Shown: positions 1 through 9,700, numbered from the stretch's first letter. The stretch is 40,933 bases of DNA from Eubacteriales bacterium (GCA_029219885.1 JAQXUH010000058.1:1-40933); one strand, 5' to 3'. Numbers and translations: made by a program. Notes: generated by a model not told the origin, from the sequence alone.

Positions 1-420
1 CTTAGTCCAAATTTCGTAAGCCTCGTCGTCGTTTTCGTAAATAGTTACATAAAGCTTGTCAACAGGCATTTCAAGAACTTCGGTGCAGAATTCCCACGCC
101 CAAGCAGTAGCCTCTTTCTTGAAATAATCACCGAATGAGAAGTTACCGAGCATTTCAAAAAATGTGCCGTGACGTGCAGTTTTACCAACGCACTCAATAT
201 CGGGAGTACGGATACACTTCTGACAGGTAGTAACTCTCTTTCTCGGCGGAGTAACCTCGCCTGTAAAATACTTTTTCATAGGTGCCATACCTGAGTTGAT
301 AAGCAAAAGGCTCTTGTCGCCGTTTGGCACAAGAGAGAAGCTGTCAAGTCTCAGGTGACCCTTGCTTTCAAAGAAAGAAAGATATTTCTCTCTCAAATCA
401 TTTAAAGATGTCCATTCCAT
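1..420 (-). CDS. alaS: Alanine--tRNA ligase, N-terminal part (cut by window edge)
   Basis: Class II aminoacyl-tRNA synthetase that charges tRNA-Ala in the cytoplasm. Only the first 140 codons are inside the window; the reading frame is open to base 1. The visible protein starts [17 protein letters not shown] and contains the family signatures [25 protein letters not shown] and the motif [21 protein letters not shown], all from the class II catalytic core. The ATG at 418-420 is preceded by a GAGGT ribosome binding site. A short AT-rich leader separates it from the terminator of the upstream gene, so it is probably transcribed on its own. I see no T-box specifier, antiterminator or other long leader in the roughly 60 bases available. 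Identity is secure; length and C-terminal domains cannot be judged here. Confidence 0.96.
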   Translation of the reverse strand, partial: MEWTSLNDLREKYLSFFESKGHLRLDSFSLVPNGDKSLLLINSGMAPMKKYFTGEVTPPRKRVTTCQKCIRTPDIECVGKTARHGTFFEMLGNFSFGDYFKKEATAWAWEFCTEVLEMPVDKLYVTIYENDDEAYEIWTK

Positions 421-477
421 ATTTATACCTCAAATTAACGCAAAAGCGTTTTATTTGTAATGACTTTTAATTCAAAG

Positions 478-517
478 CTAAAAACAGTCAAAAGGGCAAC
501 AGAGTTTTGTTGCCCTT
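478..517 (-). terminator. Rho-independent terminator of ydbC-like gene
   Basis: A 9-bp perfect stem (492-500 with 509-517, GTTGCCCTT/AAGGGCAAC) with an 8-base loop. On the minus strand it is followed by a T-rich run. It lies 14 bases after the stop of the PC4-like gene and separates that gene from alaS. Confidence 0.85.
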
Positions 518-530
518 AAAACAGTTTAAA

Positions 531-746
531 TCAAAGCTTTTCTACGAGCTTTGTAAGCTCCTTGACCTCATCAACGGTAAAGGTAAGGCCTTTGCTCATC
601 TTTGAATGGTCAGGTGACCAATCTCTGACGTCAATCTTAGGCTCACGTCCGTTCCAAGAAATCATATTAACTTCTCTTGTCCAGCCTCTTGCTGTTTCAG
701 AGATAACACCGAGATGCTCAGTGATTTCGTACTTGATTTCAGGCAT
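531..746 (-). CDS. YdbC-family PC4-like ssDNA-binding protein
   Basis: A 71-residue protein matching the short YdbC/PC4 (Sub1, transcriptional coactivator p15) family of Firmicutes by recall: N-terminal beta strands (EITEHLGVISE), then TARGWTREVNMISWNGREPKIDV read as two segments, then the conserved DIRDW-like element VRDWSPDHSKMSKGLTF and a C-terminal helix. The Lactococcus YdbC structure is a PC4-fold dimer that binds single-stranded nucleic acid; a DNA or RNA-binding housekeeping role here is inference from that. The ATG has a strong AAGGAGG site eight bases upstream. ackA ends 58 bases before it with no hairpin between, so read-through from ackA is likely. A terminator follows directly. 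Confidence 0.8.
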   Translation of the reverse strand: MPEIKYEITEHLGVISETARGWTREVNMISWNGREPKIDVRDWSPDHSKMSKGLTFTVDEVKELTKLVEKL

Positions 747-804
747 TGCATTTCCTCCTTACATAATATTTAATTCAATAGATTTTATTCTAAATTATTT
801 AAAA

Positions 805-2022
805 TTAAAGTGACTTAACAATGTTAGCAGTATCACGTGCAATAGTAAGCTCCTCGTCTGTTGCGAGAATAAATACTCTTACCTTGCTGTTAGGGTCTGT
901 AAGCTCAGCCTCAGCACCTTTAACAGTTGCCTGATTGAGAGCCTCGTTAATGCTGACGCCCATATAACCGAAGTATGAGCAAATCTTTGAACGAAGCCAG
1001 AAGCCGTTTTCGCCGATACCGCCTGTGAATACGATAGCGTCAACGCCGTTCATTGCAGCGATATATGAGCCGATGTATTTAGCAATTTCGTAAGCCTGCA
1101 TTTCGTGAGCTAAAGCTGCTCTCTCGTTACCTGCATTCTGTGCTGCACAGATATCTCTGTCGTCTGATGAAACGCCTGAAATAGCATTAACGCCTGACTC
1201 CTTATTGAGAATCTTATCCATCTCATCAGGAGAGAGATTAAGTTTCTTCATAATAAATGTAACAACTGAAGGGTCAACGCCGCCTGAACGAGTACCCATC
1301 ATAAAGCCGTCAAGAGGAGTAAAGCCCATTGAAGTGTCAATAACCTTGCCATGGTCAACAGCAGCGATTGATGAGCCGTTGCCGAGATGACAGGTAATAA
1401 TCTTAAGGTCTTTAAAATCCTTGCCCATCTTGTCTGCAACTCTGTGAGAAACAAACTTATGTGATGTGCCGTGGAAGCCATAACGGCGAACGCCGTACTT
1501 TTCGTAATACTCATAAGGAACAGCATACATATATGCCTTAGGAGGCATTGTGCTGTGGAATGCTGTATCGAAAACAGCAACCTGAGGAACGTCAGGTCCT
1601 ACAACCTCAAGGCAAGCCTTGTAGCCCTGAAGGTTAGCCGGATTGTGAAGCGGTGCAAGTGGAGCAAGGTCCTCAATATCCTTTGCAACCTTTTCTGTAA
1701 TAAGAACGCTGTCTGTATATTTATCGCCGCCCTGAACAACACGATGACCGATAGCGTCGATTTCGTCAAATGAGTCAATAACCTTATGCTCGCCCTCAGA
1801 AAGAATGTACTTAACCTCGTTGAAAGCGTCTGTATGAGTAAGAAGCTCTTTATCGTAAGTAAACTTCTCGCCGCCTACTTTGATAATAACATTTTCTTCT
1901 CCGCCCGAAATTTTAAGTCCTATTCTTTCGATAGCACCTTTACAAAGGACAGATTCGTCAGTCATATCCATAAGCTGATATTTGAGTGAGGAGCTGCCAC
2001 AGTTGATAACAAGAATTTTCAA
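805..2022 (-). CDS. ackA: Acetate kinase
   Basis: Interconverts acetyl phosphate plus ADP with acetate plus ATP, the ATP-yielding last step of acetate fermentation. The 405-residue length is normal. Visible ASKHA signatures: N-terminal VINCGSSSLKY with Asn7, Arg94 in GHRVVQGG, Asp152 in AVFDTAFHST, the GFHGTSHKFVS block with His184, GNGSSIAAV, and FTGGIGEN near the C-terminus. The start is TTG (2020-2022): it gives the canonical MKILVINCGSSS N-terminus and has a GGAGG site eight bases upstream. No pta is adjacent. It is transcribed away from tmcAL, whose product also consumes acetate. The promoter I propose overlaps that of tmcAL. Confidence 0.97.
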   Translation of the reverse strand: MKILVINCGSSSLKYQLMDMTDESVLCKGAIERIGLKISGGEENVIIKVGGEKFTYDKELLTHTDAFNEVKYILSEGEHKVIDSFDEIDAIGHRVVQGGDKYTDSVLITEKVAKDIEDLAPLAPLHNPANLQGYKACLEVVGPDVPQVAVFDTAFHSTMPPKAYMYAVPYEYYEKYGVRRYGFHGTSHKFVSHRVADKMGKDFKDLKIITCHLGNGSSIAAVDHGKVIDTSMGFTPLDGFMMGTRSGGVDPSVVTFIMKKLNLSPDEMDKILNKESGVNAISGVSSDDRDICAAQNAGNERAALAHEMQAYEIAKYIGSYIAAMNGVDAIVFTGGIGENGFWLRSKICSYFGYMGVSINEALNQATVKGAEAELTDPNSKVRVFILATDEELTIARDTANIVKSL

Positions 2023-2039
2023 AATATTTCCTCCGCATA

Positions 2040-2068
2040 TTGAAATTATATTTTTTATTTAGTATTAT
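2040..2068 (+). promoter_or_regulatory. Candidate tmcAL promoter
   Basis: -35 TTGAAA (2040-2045), 17-base spacer, -10 TATTAT (2063-2068); an alternative TATAAT lies at 2066-2071 with a longer spacer. The start of transcription would be near 2075, inside the ackA promoter spacer. Confidence 0.45.
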
Positions 2069-2096
2069 AATAATATATATAAATAGTAAATGTCAA
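2067..2096 (-). promoter_or_regulatory. Candidate ackA promoter
   Basis: Perfect -35 TTGACA (2091-2096), 18-base spacer, -10 TATTAT (2067-2072). The predicted start of transcription is near 2060, giving a leader of about 38 bases with the GGAGG site. Its -10 box overlaps the -10 box of the opposite-facing tmcAL promoter. Confidence 0.55.
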
Positions 2097-2116
2097 GAAC
2101 TTTTGAGGACTTTTTT

Positions 2117-3178
2117 ATGACAGCAGGAATTATTTGCGAATTTAACCCTTTTCACAAAGGGCACAAATACCTTATTGATACTGTAAAACAGGATAACGAC
2201 GCCGTAGTATGCGTTATGAGCGGTAATATTGTTCAGCGAGGCGAATTTGCAGTATATGACAAATTCACAAGAGCAAGGACTGCACTTGAAAACGGTGCCG
2301 ACCTGATTATTGATTTGCCCTGTGCATATTCCGCTATGTCGGCTGAGGGCTTTGCAAAATACGCTGTGCAGATTTTAGAGGCCACGGGAATAGTTGACGA
2401 AATTGCTTTCGGTGCAGAATGTGACGATGTGGAGCTTTTGAAAAAGACCGCCTGTGAAATTGAAGAGAAGAAAGACGAAATTACCCTTGAAATGAAAAAA
2501 GGTATCTCCTATCCTGCTGCAAGGAGAAATGTTTTGAAAAGCGATATTCTCGACTATCCTAACAACATTCTTGCAGTTGAATATATCAGGCACACCGCAC
2601 TTGACTGCCGTGCCGTGAAGAGAATCGGAAAAGGTCACGATACCGACGACGAAAATTACAGTGCGTCGGCAATCAGGAGCACTCTTGATAAAAGGGAAAT
2701 ATGCACAATGAAAAGCTGTGAAAGAGCCGTTCTTGCAAAGCTGAGGACAATGACGGCGGAAGATTTTTTGCAGATTGACGATGTAAACGAAGGCCTGGAA
2801 AACAGAATTATCGAGGCAGTCAAAACGGCTGAAAATCTCGAGATGCTTTACGACGCCATAAAGACAAAACGCTACACTCATTCAAGAATCAGGAGAATCA
2901 TACTGAAAAGCTATCTTTCGATAACAAAAGATTTTTCCGTTGATGTGCCGTATATCAGGATAATCGGCTTTAACGAAAAAGGCAGAGAGCTTCTCTCTCA
3001 AATGAAGAAAAAAGCAGCTCTGCCCATAATAAGCAAATACAGCGACATCAAGAGCCTTGATGAAAAAGGTCAAAGACTTTTTGAGCTTGAATGCCGCTGT
3101 ACAGATTTATACAATTTAGGCTTTGCAATACCCAAGCCGTGCGGTCTTGAGCAAAGCAGTCAGATTGTTATTATTTAG
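2117..3178 (+). CDS. tmcAL: tRNA(Met) cytidine acetate ligase
   Basis: TmcAL (Bacillus YlbM) activates acetate with ATP and transfers it to make N4-acetylcytidine at the wobble base of elongator tRNA-Met. The 353-residue protein has the nucleotidyltransferase HxGH signature HKGH at residues 13-16, CVMSGNIVQRGEF, PNNILAVEYIR and YSASAIR (an SxxxxR-type element), in family order. I start it at the ATG at 2117, which gives the family N-terminus MTAGIICEFNPFHKGH and has GAGGA seven bases upstream. An in-frame upstream ATG at 2090 would add nine residues of no family similarity. It is convergent with rnmV and the two genes overlap by eight bases at their stops, with no terminator between. Its neighbour ackA makes or uses acetate. 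Confidence 0.9.
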   Translation: MTAGIICEFNPFHKGHKYLIDTVKQDNDAVVCVMSGNIVQRGEFAVYDKFTRARTALENGADLIIDLPCAYSAMSAEGFAKYAVQILEATGIVDEIAFGAECDDVELLKKTACEIEEKKDEITLEMKKGISYPAARRNVLKSDILDYPNNILAVEYIRHTALDCRAVKRIGKGHDTDDENYSASAIRSTLDKREICTMKSCERAVLAKLRTMTAEDFLQIDDVNEGLENRIIEAVKTAENLEMLYDAIKTKRYTHSRIRRIILKSYLSITKDFSVDVPYIRIIGFNEKGRELLSQMKKKAALPIISKYSDIKSLDEKGQRLFELECRCTDLYNLGFAIPKPCGLEQSSQIVII

Positions 3179-3749
3179 CTTTCATAATTTCATAAAGCTC
3201 CTCTTTTGTCATAGATGAATTTATGTATGACAAAAGAGAATTTGTAGAGAGAAATTCCGGCAGGTCAAGTGCCTTAAGGAGTTTCTTTTTATTTTCCTTT
3301 GCATTAGGTGTTCCCGAAATTCCCAAGTCAAACAGGTCGTAGTTCGTTACAGGGTTTTCATTTGAGCTTTGAGAAGATTTAACATCTGCCTTTTTGAAAA
3401 GTTCTTCCAAAAGCTTTTCGCTCATACCCTCAACACCTAACTTACCCTCTTTTGATGGTGCTGTTTTTCGCCTTTCCTTGCCGTAAATATCAGGAATATA
3501 AATATGCTTTATCTTATCCTTTGGTATACCGGCGGAAACATAATTTCTTATTTGAAATCCGCTGTGGTCGGAATCGGTGAGGATAATAATTCCCCTTTCC
3601 TCTGCAAGCCTGCGGATGAATTTAAGCTTTTCTCTATCCTTGTAAATAGCAAAGCCGTTTGTTTCTATAATAAGGGCGTCAAGAATATTTGAAAGTTTCA
3701 GCTTATCGTATCTGCCCTCTACTATAACTGCCTCGTTAATTTTCAGCAT
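3171..3749 (-). CDS. rnmV: Ribonuclease M5-type Toprim protein
   Basis: RNase M5 matures 5S rRNA in Firmicutes. The 192-residue protein opens with a Toprim domain: VIVEGRYDKLKL with Glu11, and IILTDSDHSGFQIR with Asp59 and Asp61, the acidic residues that bind metal. The C-terminal part (FDLGISGTPNAKENKKKLLKAL and following helix pairs) fits the DUF4093 region of the family. It starts with ATG overlapping the holA stop by one base (TAATG), so it is translationally coupled to holA and comEC. Role in 5S processing is by family; other Toprim nucleases of the same family are possible, but length and architecture fit M5. Confidence 0.85.
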   Translation of the reverse strand: MLKINEAVIVEGRYDKLKLSNILDALIIETNGFAIYKDREKLKFIRRLAEERGIIILTDSDHSGFQIRNYVSAGIPKDKIKHIYIPDIYGKERRKTAPSKEGKLGVEGMSEKLLEELFKKADVKSSQSSNENPVTNYDLFDLGISGTPNAKENKKKLLKALDLPEFLSTNSLLSYINSSMTKEELYEIMKAK

Positions 3750-4786
3750 TACATACTCCGTGCCGTAATCAGCAGTTTTGCAATAAGCTCTTCAATAAGA
3801 AGCTTTTTATCAACTGCCGTACTTTTAATTCTTATGTCTGTTTGTGTTATTGCATCAAGTGAATCTCTGAGCTGTTTTTCGGAAAGTGATGCACAATCTC
3901 TTGACGCATTTTTAAGTGCAAATTCTCTGCCTCTGTAATTATAATATTTTGCCACATCATCATAGGTATAGCCTGCGGTTTTAGCACACTTTACCCTATA
4001 CATATCAACATACACTCCGCTGATAGCAGAAAGAATAATAACCGGCTCCTCTTTCATTTCAAAAAGAGTGTTAAGAACGCCGTATGCCTTGTCGGAATTA
4101 CCGGCAACAACAAATTTTGACAAATCGTAAATTCTCGCCTGGAGGCACTTTACCGCCATATTGTCGATAATGTCCTTTGTAATTTCGCCGTCCTTTGCAA
4201 AATTTGCCAGCTTGTCAAGCTCATTCAAGAGAATTTTCATATCATTTCCCGAAACGGAAATAAGATATTTTGCGTTGTTAATATCAAAGGAAGAGCCTCG
4301 CTTTTTAGCACCGCTGACAAGAAGCTTTGCCACATCGTTTTCACTTCTCTTTTCAAGATTAACTGCGGCACCGGCAGTATCGAATGCTTTAATAATTTTT
4401 TTGAATTTTGCAGATTTAACGTCAGGCTCAAGAGCGTCATACCACAAAATGAATATGGTTGTATCGGAACAGTCGGAAAGATATTCTTCAAGAAGTTTAG
4501 TATCCGCCTGATTTTTCTCCACAGGATAGTCACGGACAATAACGAGATTATACTCGCTCATCATAGGAAGCATTTGTGCGTCCTTTAACGCGTCATCAAG
4601 GGATATATCCTTTCCGTCAAACATATGAAGATTAAAGGACTCAAAGGTTTTATCAACTGCTTTCTCTTTAATCTGCGTAACATAAAATTCTTTGAGATAG
4701 CTTTCCTCGCCGTAAAAGAGATAGGCGTTTTCGTACTCACCTGATTTAATCTGCTTTCTGAGCTCACTTTCGCCGAATTTAGCCAT
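3749..4786 (-). CDS. holA: DNA polymerase III subunit delta
   Basis: Clamp-loader delta subunit (YqeN in Bacillus), which opens the beta sliding clamp. The 345 residues show the family pattern: N-terminal ENAYLFYGEESYLKEFY, the DAQMLPMMSEYNLVIVRDY segment, a Rossmann-like core without a P-loop, and the C-terminal collar helices with YNYRGREFALKNASRDC. It overlaps the comEC stop by eight bases and is itself overlapped by rnmV. The comEC-holA order is common in Firmicutes. ATG start; the ribosome binding site GGAGG lies inside the comEC end. Confidence 0.93.
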   Translation of the reverse strand: MAKFGESELRKQIKSGEYENAYLFYGEESYLKEFYVTQIKEKAVDKTFESFNLHMFDGKDISLDDALKDAQMLPMMSEYNLVIVRDYPVEKNQADTKLLEEYLSDCSDTTIFILWYDALEPDVKSAKFKKIIKAFDTAGAAVNLEKRSENDVAKLLVSGAKKRGSSFDINNAKYLISVSGNDMKILLNELDKLANFAKDGEITKDIIDNMAVKCLQARIYDLSKFVVAGNSDKAYGVLNTLFEMKEEPVIILSAISGVYVDMYRVKCAKTAGYTYDDVAKYYNYRGREFALKNASRDCASLSEKQLRDSLDAITQTDIRIKSTAVDKKLLIEELIAKLLITARSM

Positions 4787-6749
4787 TTGCTTCCCTCCTT
4801 ACCTGAACTGTTTTATTATCGCTGAATTTGAACACATAATTTCTGTCGTCCCTGAATTTATCGGAAACACCGCGAAAAGCCTTACAGCCGTCGAAGATAA
4901 CATAATCATCCGAAACGCTGATGCTTTCGTCAAAAATTGTGATTTGCAAATTAGTGTTACTGTATTTTACACCAATATCACTGCATAAATCAATATCTAT
5001 TTCCTGTAAATTAAAAAACTGCACAGGACAGTTAAAAAGCTTTTCCGTTCTCTGCCTGTCATAATCGCAGTTGAAAAGAACTGCATTTTTATAGTTGCCG
5101 TGAAGAACAATATCCCTCACCGCATAATAATCGTCGCCGTCATCAAGGTCGATAATGAGAATATTATCGCTGTCGCAGACAGTTACTACATTATATCCGC
5201 TGACATTCATATAAACGCTTTTACTGTCAGAATAAACTGTCAAGGTAGTTGTCATCACAAAAGCACAGGCTATGAAAACGCAAAAAGGCTTAATGTCAAT
5301 CTTCTTAAAAATCAGGATACTTATTCCGCAGAAAAGCAGACACAATGACACCATAATAAAGAACATTCTGTCGCTGATATCCATATAGAGAAAGCTGAAA
5401 TGCTCTGCCAAAAATGATGTAACCTCAAGCATTACCTTTGATGAGAAAATCATTACATATTTCGGCAGAAATGCAGTTACGGCAGAAAAGCTGAAAAGAT
5501 TAAACAGCAGAGCTGACACCAAAGTAATCTCCGTAAAAGGAATGATTATCAAATTTGCAATAAAACCTAACAGACTTACCGAGTCGAAAAACAGCATTGA
5601 CGCCGGTAAAGTTGTTATCATAATTGCACCTGTCAGCGACAAGCTTTCAAAAATAAATCTTAATGTGTGCTTTTTAGTTTTTATCAGTTTATCAAGCTCA
5701 GGCTTAACGCAGGTGATGCCTATTACCGCACAAACTGTCAGCACGGCACTTGCGTCAGTTACCGCAAAAGGATTAAGGCAAAGAATAATCATTGCCGCGC
5801 CGAGAGAATTAAGCCTGTCCGCCCTTTTGCTGATTAGTCCTGCCGTAACAAATACGCATACGGTTATTGCAGAACGCACAACAGACCTGGAAAAATCTGC
5901 GGCGGCAAGATAGGAAAACAAGGTTAAATATGTAGCTATTACTGTTACAGGCAGAGGAACTCTCAGCTTTTTGAGAATATAATACACACCAAGGCAGATA
6001 ACAGAAGTATGAAGTCCCGAAACTGCCATAACGTGATAAACTCCGCTGATTTTAAAATTGCTTTGCGTATTTGCTGAAAGCTCACTCTTGTCGCCTATAA
6101 AAAGTGCCAAAGCAAGAGGACCTTCGTCGCCTTTTGTGACATAAGCGGTATTTCTTTTTATTCTTTCACGAAGCTTGATAAAATAATAATTTAATGGCTT
6201 TGAGGTACTGTTATCAAAAACAAATTCGCCGCTGCCGAAATCAGTATATGCCCTGATAAATATGCTTTCACCGAAATCGCCGTAGGAGTCAAAGGCGTTG
6301 TCAGCAGTCTTTTCAAAGGTGAGATATGCTGAAATATCATCATAATAATCAGCAGTAATTTCCGCCTCTGAAAAGATTTTTACTTTAAAATTCTGTGCTG
6401 AATTTTCCTTATCAACAGTTTTAACTTTTGCAGTATAGATAAAGCCGTCGCCTGTTTTCTTTGGTATATCAACGATTTGAAAGGTGCTGTAAGCACGCTG
6501 ACCATCAAGAGCCTGAACAGGACTGACAGAATTATTCCACACAAAAATAAACAAAAGACAGGAAAGCAAAACAGCACCGGTAACAATCGGTAATGTGAGC
6601 GCCTGTCTTATGTTCTTAACCAGCAGAGATATTACAAACAATACCCCTGCTGCAATACTTATGTATATAGCGGCATTAACGCCGAGAACATTAGCAAAAA
6701 GAAGAGCAACCGCACAGGACGCACCGAAATGAAGTGCAATTCTTTTCAT
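4779..6749 (-). CDS. comEC: ComEC/Rec2-type DNA channel protein with degenerate C-terminal domain
   Basis: Membrane channel that passes one DNA strand into the cytoplasm during transformation. Residues 1-70 hold two or three hydrophobic segments. An OB-like DUF4131 region follows, then the competence core with DEGPLALALFIGDKSEL and the signature YHVMAVSGLHTSVICLGVYY, and about eight further membrane helices to roughly residue 500. At 656 residues it is shorter than typical ComEC. The C-terminal 150 residues align in outline with the usual metallo-beta-lactamase domain (VYMNVSGYNVVTVCDSDNIL where VxxLDVGQGD is expected), but no HxHxDH, second His or GDxG element is present. The start ATG lies four bases after the lacZ stop with only a weak upstream AAGAAA, so a start a little further in is possible. 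Confidence 0.88.
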   Translation of the reverse strand: MKRIALHFGASCAVALLFANVLGVNAAIYISIAAGVLFVISLLVKNIRQALTLPIVTGAVLLSCLLFIFVWNNSVSPVQALDGQRAYSTFQIVDIPKKTGDGFIYTAKVKTVDKENSAQNFKVKIFSEAEITADYYDDISAYLTFEKTADNAFDSYGDFGESIFIRAYTDFGSGEFVFDNSTSKPLNYYFIKLRERIKRNTAYVTKGDEGPLALALFIGDKSELSANTQSNFKISGVYHVMAVSGLHTSVICLGVYYILKKLRVPLPVTVIATYLTLFSYLAAADFSRSVVRSAITVCVFVTAGLISKRADRLNSLGAAMIILCLNPFAVTDASAVLTVCAVIGITCVKPELDKLIKTKKHTLRFIFESLSLTGAIMITTLPASMLFFDSVSLLGFIANLIIIPFTEITLVSALLFNLFSFSAVTAFLPKYVMIFSSKVMLEVTSFLAEHFSFLYMDISDRMFFIMVSLCLLFCGISILIFKKIDIKPFCVFIACAFVMTTTLTVYSDSKSVYMNVSGYNVVTVCDSDNILIIDLDDGDDYYAVRDIVLHGNYKNAVLFNCDYDRQRTEKLFNCPVQFFNLQEIDIDLCSDIGVKYSNTNLQITIFDESISVSDDYVIFDGCKAFRGVSDKFRDDRNYVFKFSDNKTVQVRREANG

Positions 6750-6753
6750 AATA

Positions 6754-9700
6754 TTATTTCTTAAATCCTATCGGAGTAATAACAAAGCTATATGCAAGCT
6801 CCATACCCTTATCCATTCTGTATGGCTCTCTGACATATGCCTGAGCAGGCAAGTCGCCGCCTACGCCAAGCTGTCTGTGGTCAATGCACAGAGTAGTTAT
6901 GCTACTGTCATACGGAATGTTGTTGATATGAGTTGCCTTTTCAAGTCCGTCCTGAGTGTAGTGGAAAGCGGAAAAGTTAATAGGGTTATCGTAATAACTG
7001 TCAATTCTCATTCCCTGACCTTTCTTGTCTGTAACAGTCAGGTATCTGACATCTGTTCTGTTAGTGCTTTCCTGAGGACGCATATATCTGTAATCAAGGT
7101 CGGTAACAGTTGACTTGTACTTGTCAATCTTATATCCCTTGCATCTGTCGATATAGTTAGGCTCAAAGCCACGTCCGTACCACTCTACATTTTCCATATC
7201 GCCGTCAAGAGTCATCTGATAGCCGAAACGGACCATATTGCTTGCTGCCTTTGCAGAATGATAGATATAAAGTCTGCCGTCGGCATAAATCTTGTATGTT
7301 GCAACAGAATTTTTAAGTCCCATTGTGGACAGTGCAAGGTGCACTTCTACACAGCCGTCAGCAGTCTTAACCTCCGTCTTAACAGCCTTAGTGTTCTTAG
7401 TAGCCTTACGCCAAATATAGTAAGGGTGGAAATTAGCCCACTGAGGAGTGAAGTTCAAAAAGTCGATATCGTTATCGGTAAGTGCACGGAAATAGTTAGG
7501 TGCAAGAGGAGCTTTAAGGAATTCCTTGCCCTTAAAGCAGTAGCTTGTAATTCTTCCGTTATCAACAACAACACTGACATTGTCATTCTTAATTTCCACG
7601 TGATTGCCCTTAGCAGTATAATCAATTGAGCCGTCAACGGCAGAAGCTTCAGGCTGTGCCATTTCGCTGAGAGTAAACTGCTCAAAAGCAATTTCGTAAT
7701 TAGATTTAAGTCCCAACGACTTTTTCTTTGTAAAGAATGAAATGGTAATAATACATTCCTTGCCCTTTGGAAGCTCGTCGGCTTTATAAGGAATTGTAAC
7801 GAATGTTTCACTCAAAGGCTCACACTCAACATCAGCCTCACCACTTGAAACGATTTCGCCCTCTGCTTTAATAACCCACTTGCACTTATAGGCACTGAGG
7901 TTTGTGAAAAGGAATTTATTTTTAATTCTGAATTTGCCTGCCTCAAGGTCAAAGGCTTCAATGCCCACATTCTGATATCCGTGCTTAACCTCTACAATCT
8001 GAGGATGAGGCTTTCTGTCAGCACCGATAATGCCGTTGGCACAAAGATATACATTACTGCCTGTCATAGCGGTGGTATTTGGAATATCAACAAGCTTATG
8101 AGGCTCTTTGCCCTCAAAGTCAGTACCGTAAAGATAGTTGTCGTTGCCGTTTTCATCCTTTACGTGAAGTGCCTGGTCAACAAAGTCCCAGATGAAACCG
8201 CCGCACATATTGTCATATTTTTCAAAATCGTCAATATACTCTTGGAAATTACCCAAACTGTTTTCCATACTGTGAGCATACTCGCAGAGGATAACAGGCT
8301 TACCCTCGTACATTTCAGCCTTGATAGGCTTACTGTCGGCAGCAAGCTGATTTGCAATGTTATCGTAAAGAGAAATGGTGATAGGCTGTTTATTACCAAG
8401 CTTTTCCATAGTTTCGGCAACAGGATACATACGTGAAATTACATCACTCTTTGTTAAATCAAAATCGCCTTCGTAGTGGAACTGTCTTGTGCTGTCAAGC
8501 TTAAGTGCAGCCTGCTTCATTTCCATAAAGTTATCGCCGTCGCCTGCCTCGTTACCGAGAGACCACATAAATACGCAAGGATTATTTCTGTCACGGAGAA
8601 CCATTCTCTCCATTCTGTCAACAACGGCACCTGTCCACATCGGGTTGGAGCCCGGAACGCCCTTACGTCTTACGCCGTGAGATTCAACCTCGCACTCGTC
8701 CATAACATAAAAGCCGTAATTGTTGCACATTTCGTAGAAATACGGGTCGTCAGGATAGTGGGAAGTTCTTATTGCGTTGATATTATTCTGTTTCATAATA
8801 TCAAGGTCCTGAGTATATCTTTCCCTTGGAACAGACCAAGCATGGTCGCAGTCAAAATCGTGTCTGTTTACACCCTTAATCATAAGAGGCATACCGTTGA
8901 AATAAATCTTCTCGCCCTTGATTTCAACCTTTTTAAAGCCAACCTGATATGTTTTAACGGCAATAATCTCGCCGTCAAGTGCAACGCTCATAACGAGAGT
9001 ATAGAGGTTTGGTGACTCGGCAGACCATTTTTTAGGTGCTTTAACTTTAGTTTCAAAGGAGATAGTCTCCTTACCGCCTGAAAGCTTTCTGAGTTCTTCA
9101 CCGATAGGAATTTCCTTACCTGTTTTGCTGATAAGCTTAGCAGAAACAGTTGCCTTGCCCTTAACGTTATTGTAGTTTTCAAGATACATTGTAAGGCTCA
9201 CGTCGGAGTCCTTATAATCGACATCAAAATCAGTTTTGAAATAGAAATCACGCAGGCAAACCTTAGGCTCTGCAAAAAGATAAACATCTCTGTAAATACC
9301 GCAAAGCCACCACATATCCTGGTCCTCAAGATAGGAGCCGTCGCTGTAGCGGTAAACCTTTGCACAAACGAGATTTTCGCCTTTTTTAAGGAGCTTTGTA
9401 ACATTAAATTCGTGAGGTGTCATTGAGCCCTGAGAATAGCCCACGAACTCGCCGTTTACATAAACCTCAAGAGCGGCCTTTGCAGCACCAAAATGGAGAA
9501 ACACCTCTCTGCCGTCAAAGCTTTCGTCAAGGACAAAGCTTCTTCTGTAAAAGCCTATTTCCTGCATATTATGGTCGATTGACGGAATACTTGCCTTAGA
9601 CCTGGAAAATGCCTTTGGAAAAGTGCTTGCATAATAATACGGAACGGAATATCCCTCTGTCTGCCAAACTGACGGCACTTTTATCTCATCCCAATGAGCG

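Noticed and set aside
421-480. T-box leader for alaS
   Set aside because: The space is too short and no specifier or antiterminator elements are visible; only a small AACGC/GCGTT hairpin at 437-450.
2090-2116. Upstream ATG for tmcAL
   Set aside because: The nine extra residues have no family similarity, lie on the ackA -35 box, and the ATG at 2117 has the better ribosome binding site.
4779-5260. Frameshift as the cause of the degenerate ComEC tail
   Set aside because: The frame runs cleanly to a stop that overlaps holA, and I find no HxHxDH motif in other frames of this stretch.
8476-9015. Plus-strand open frame of 179 codons
   Set aside because: Antisense shadow of lacZ with no recognisable domain.
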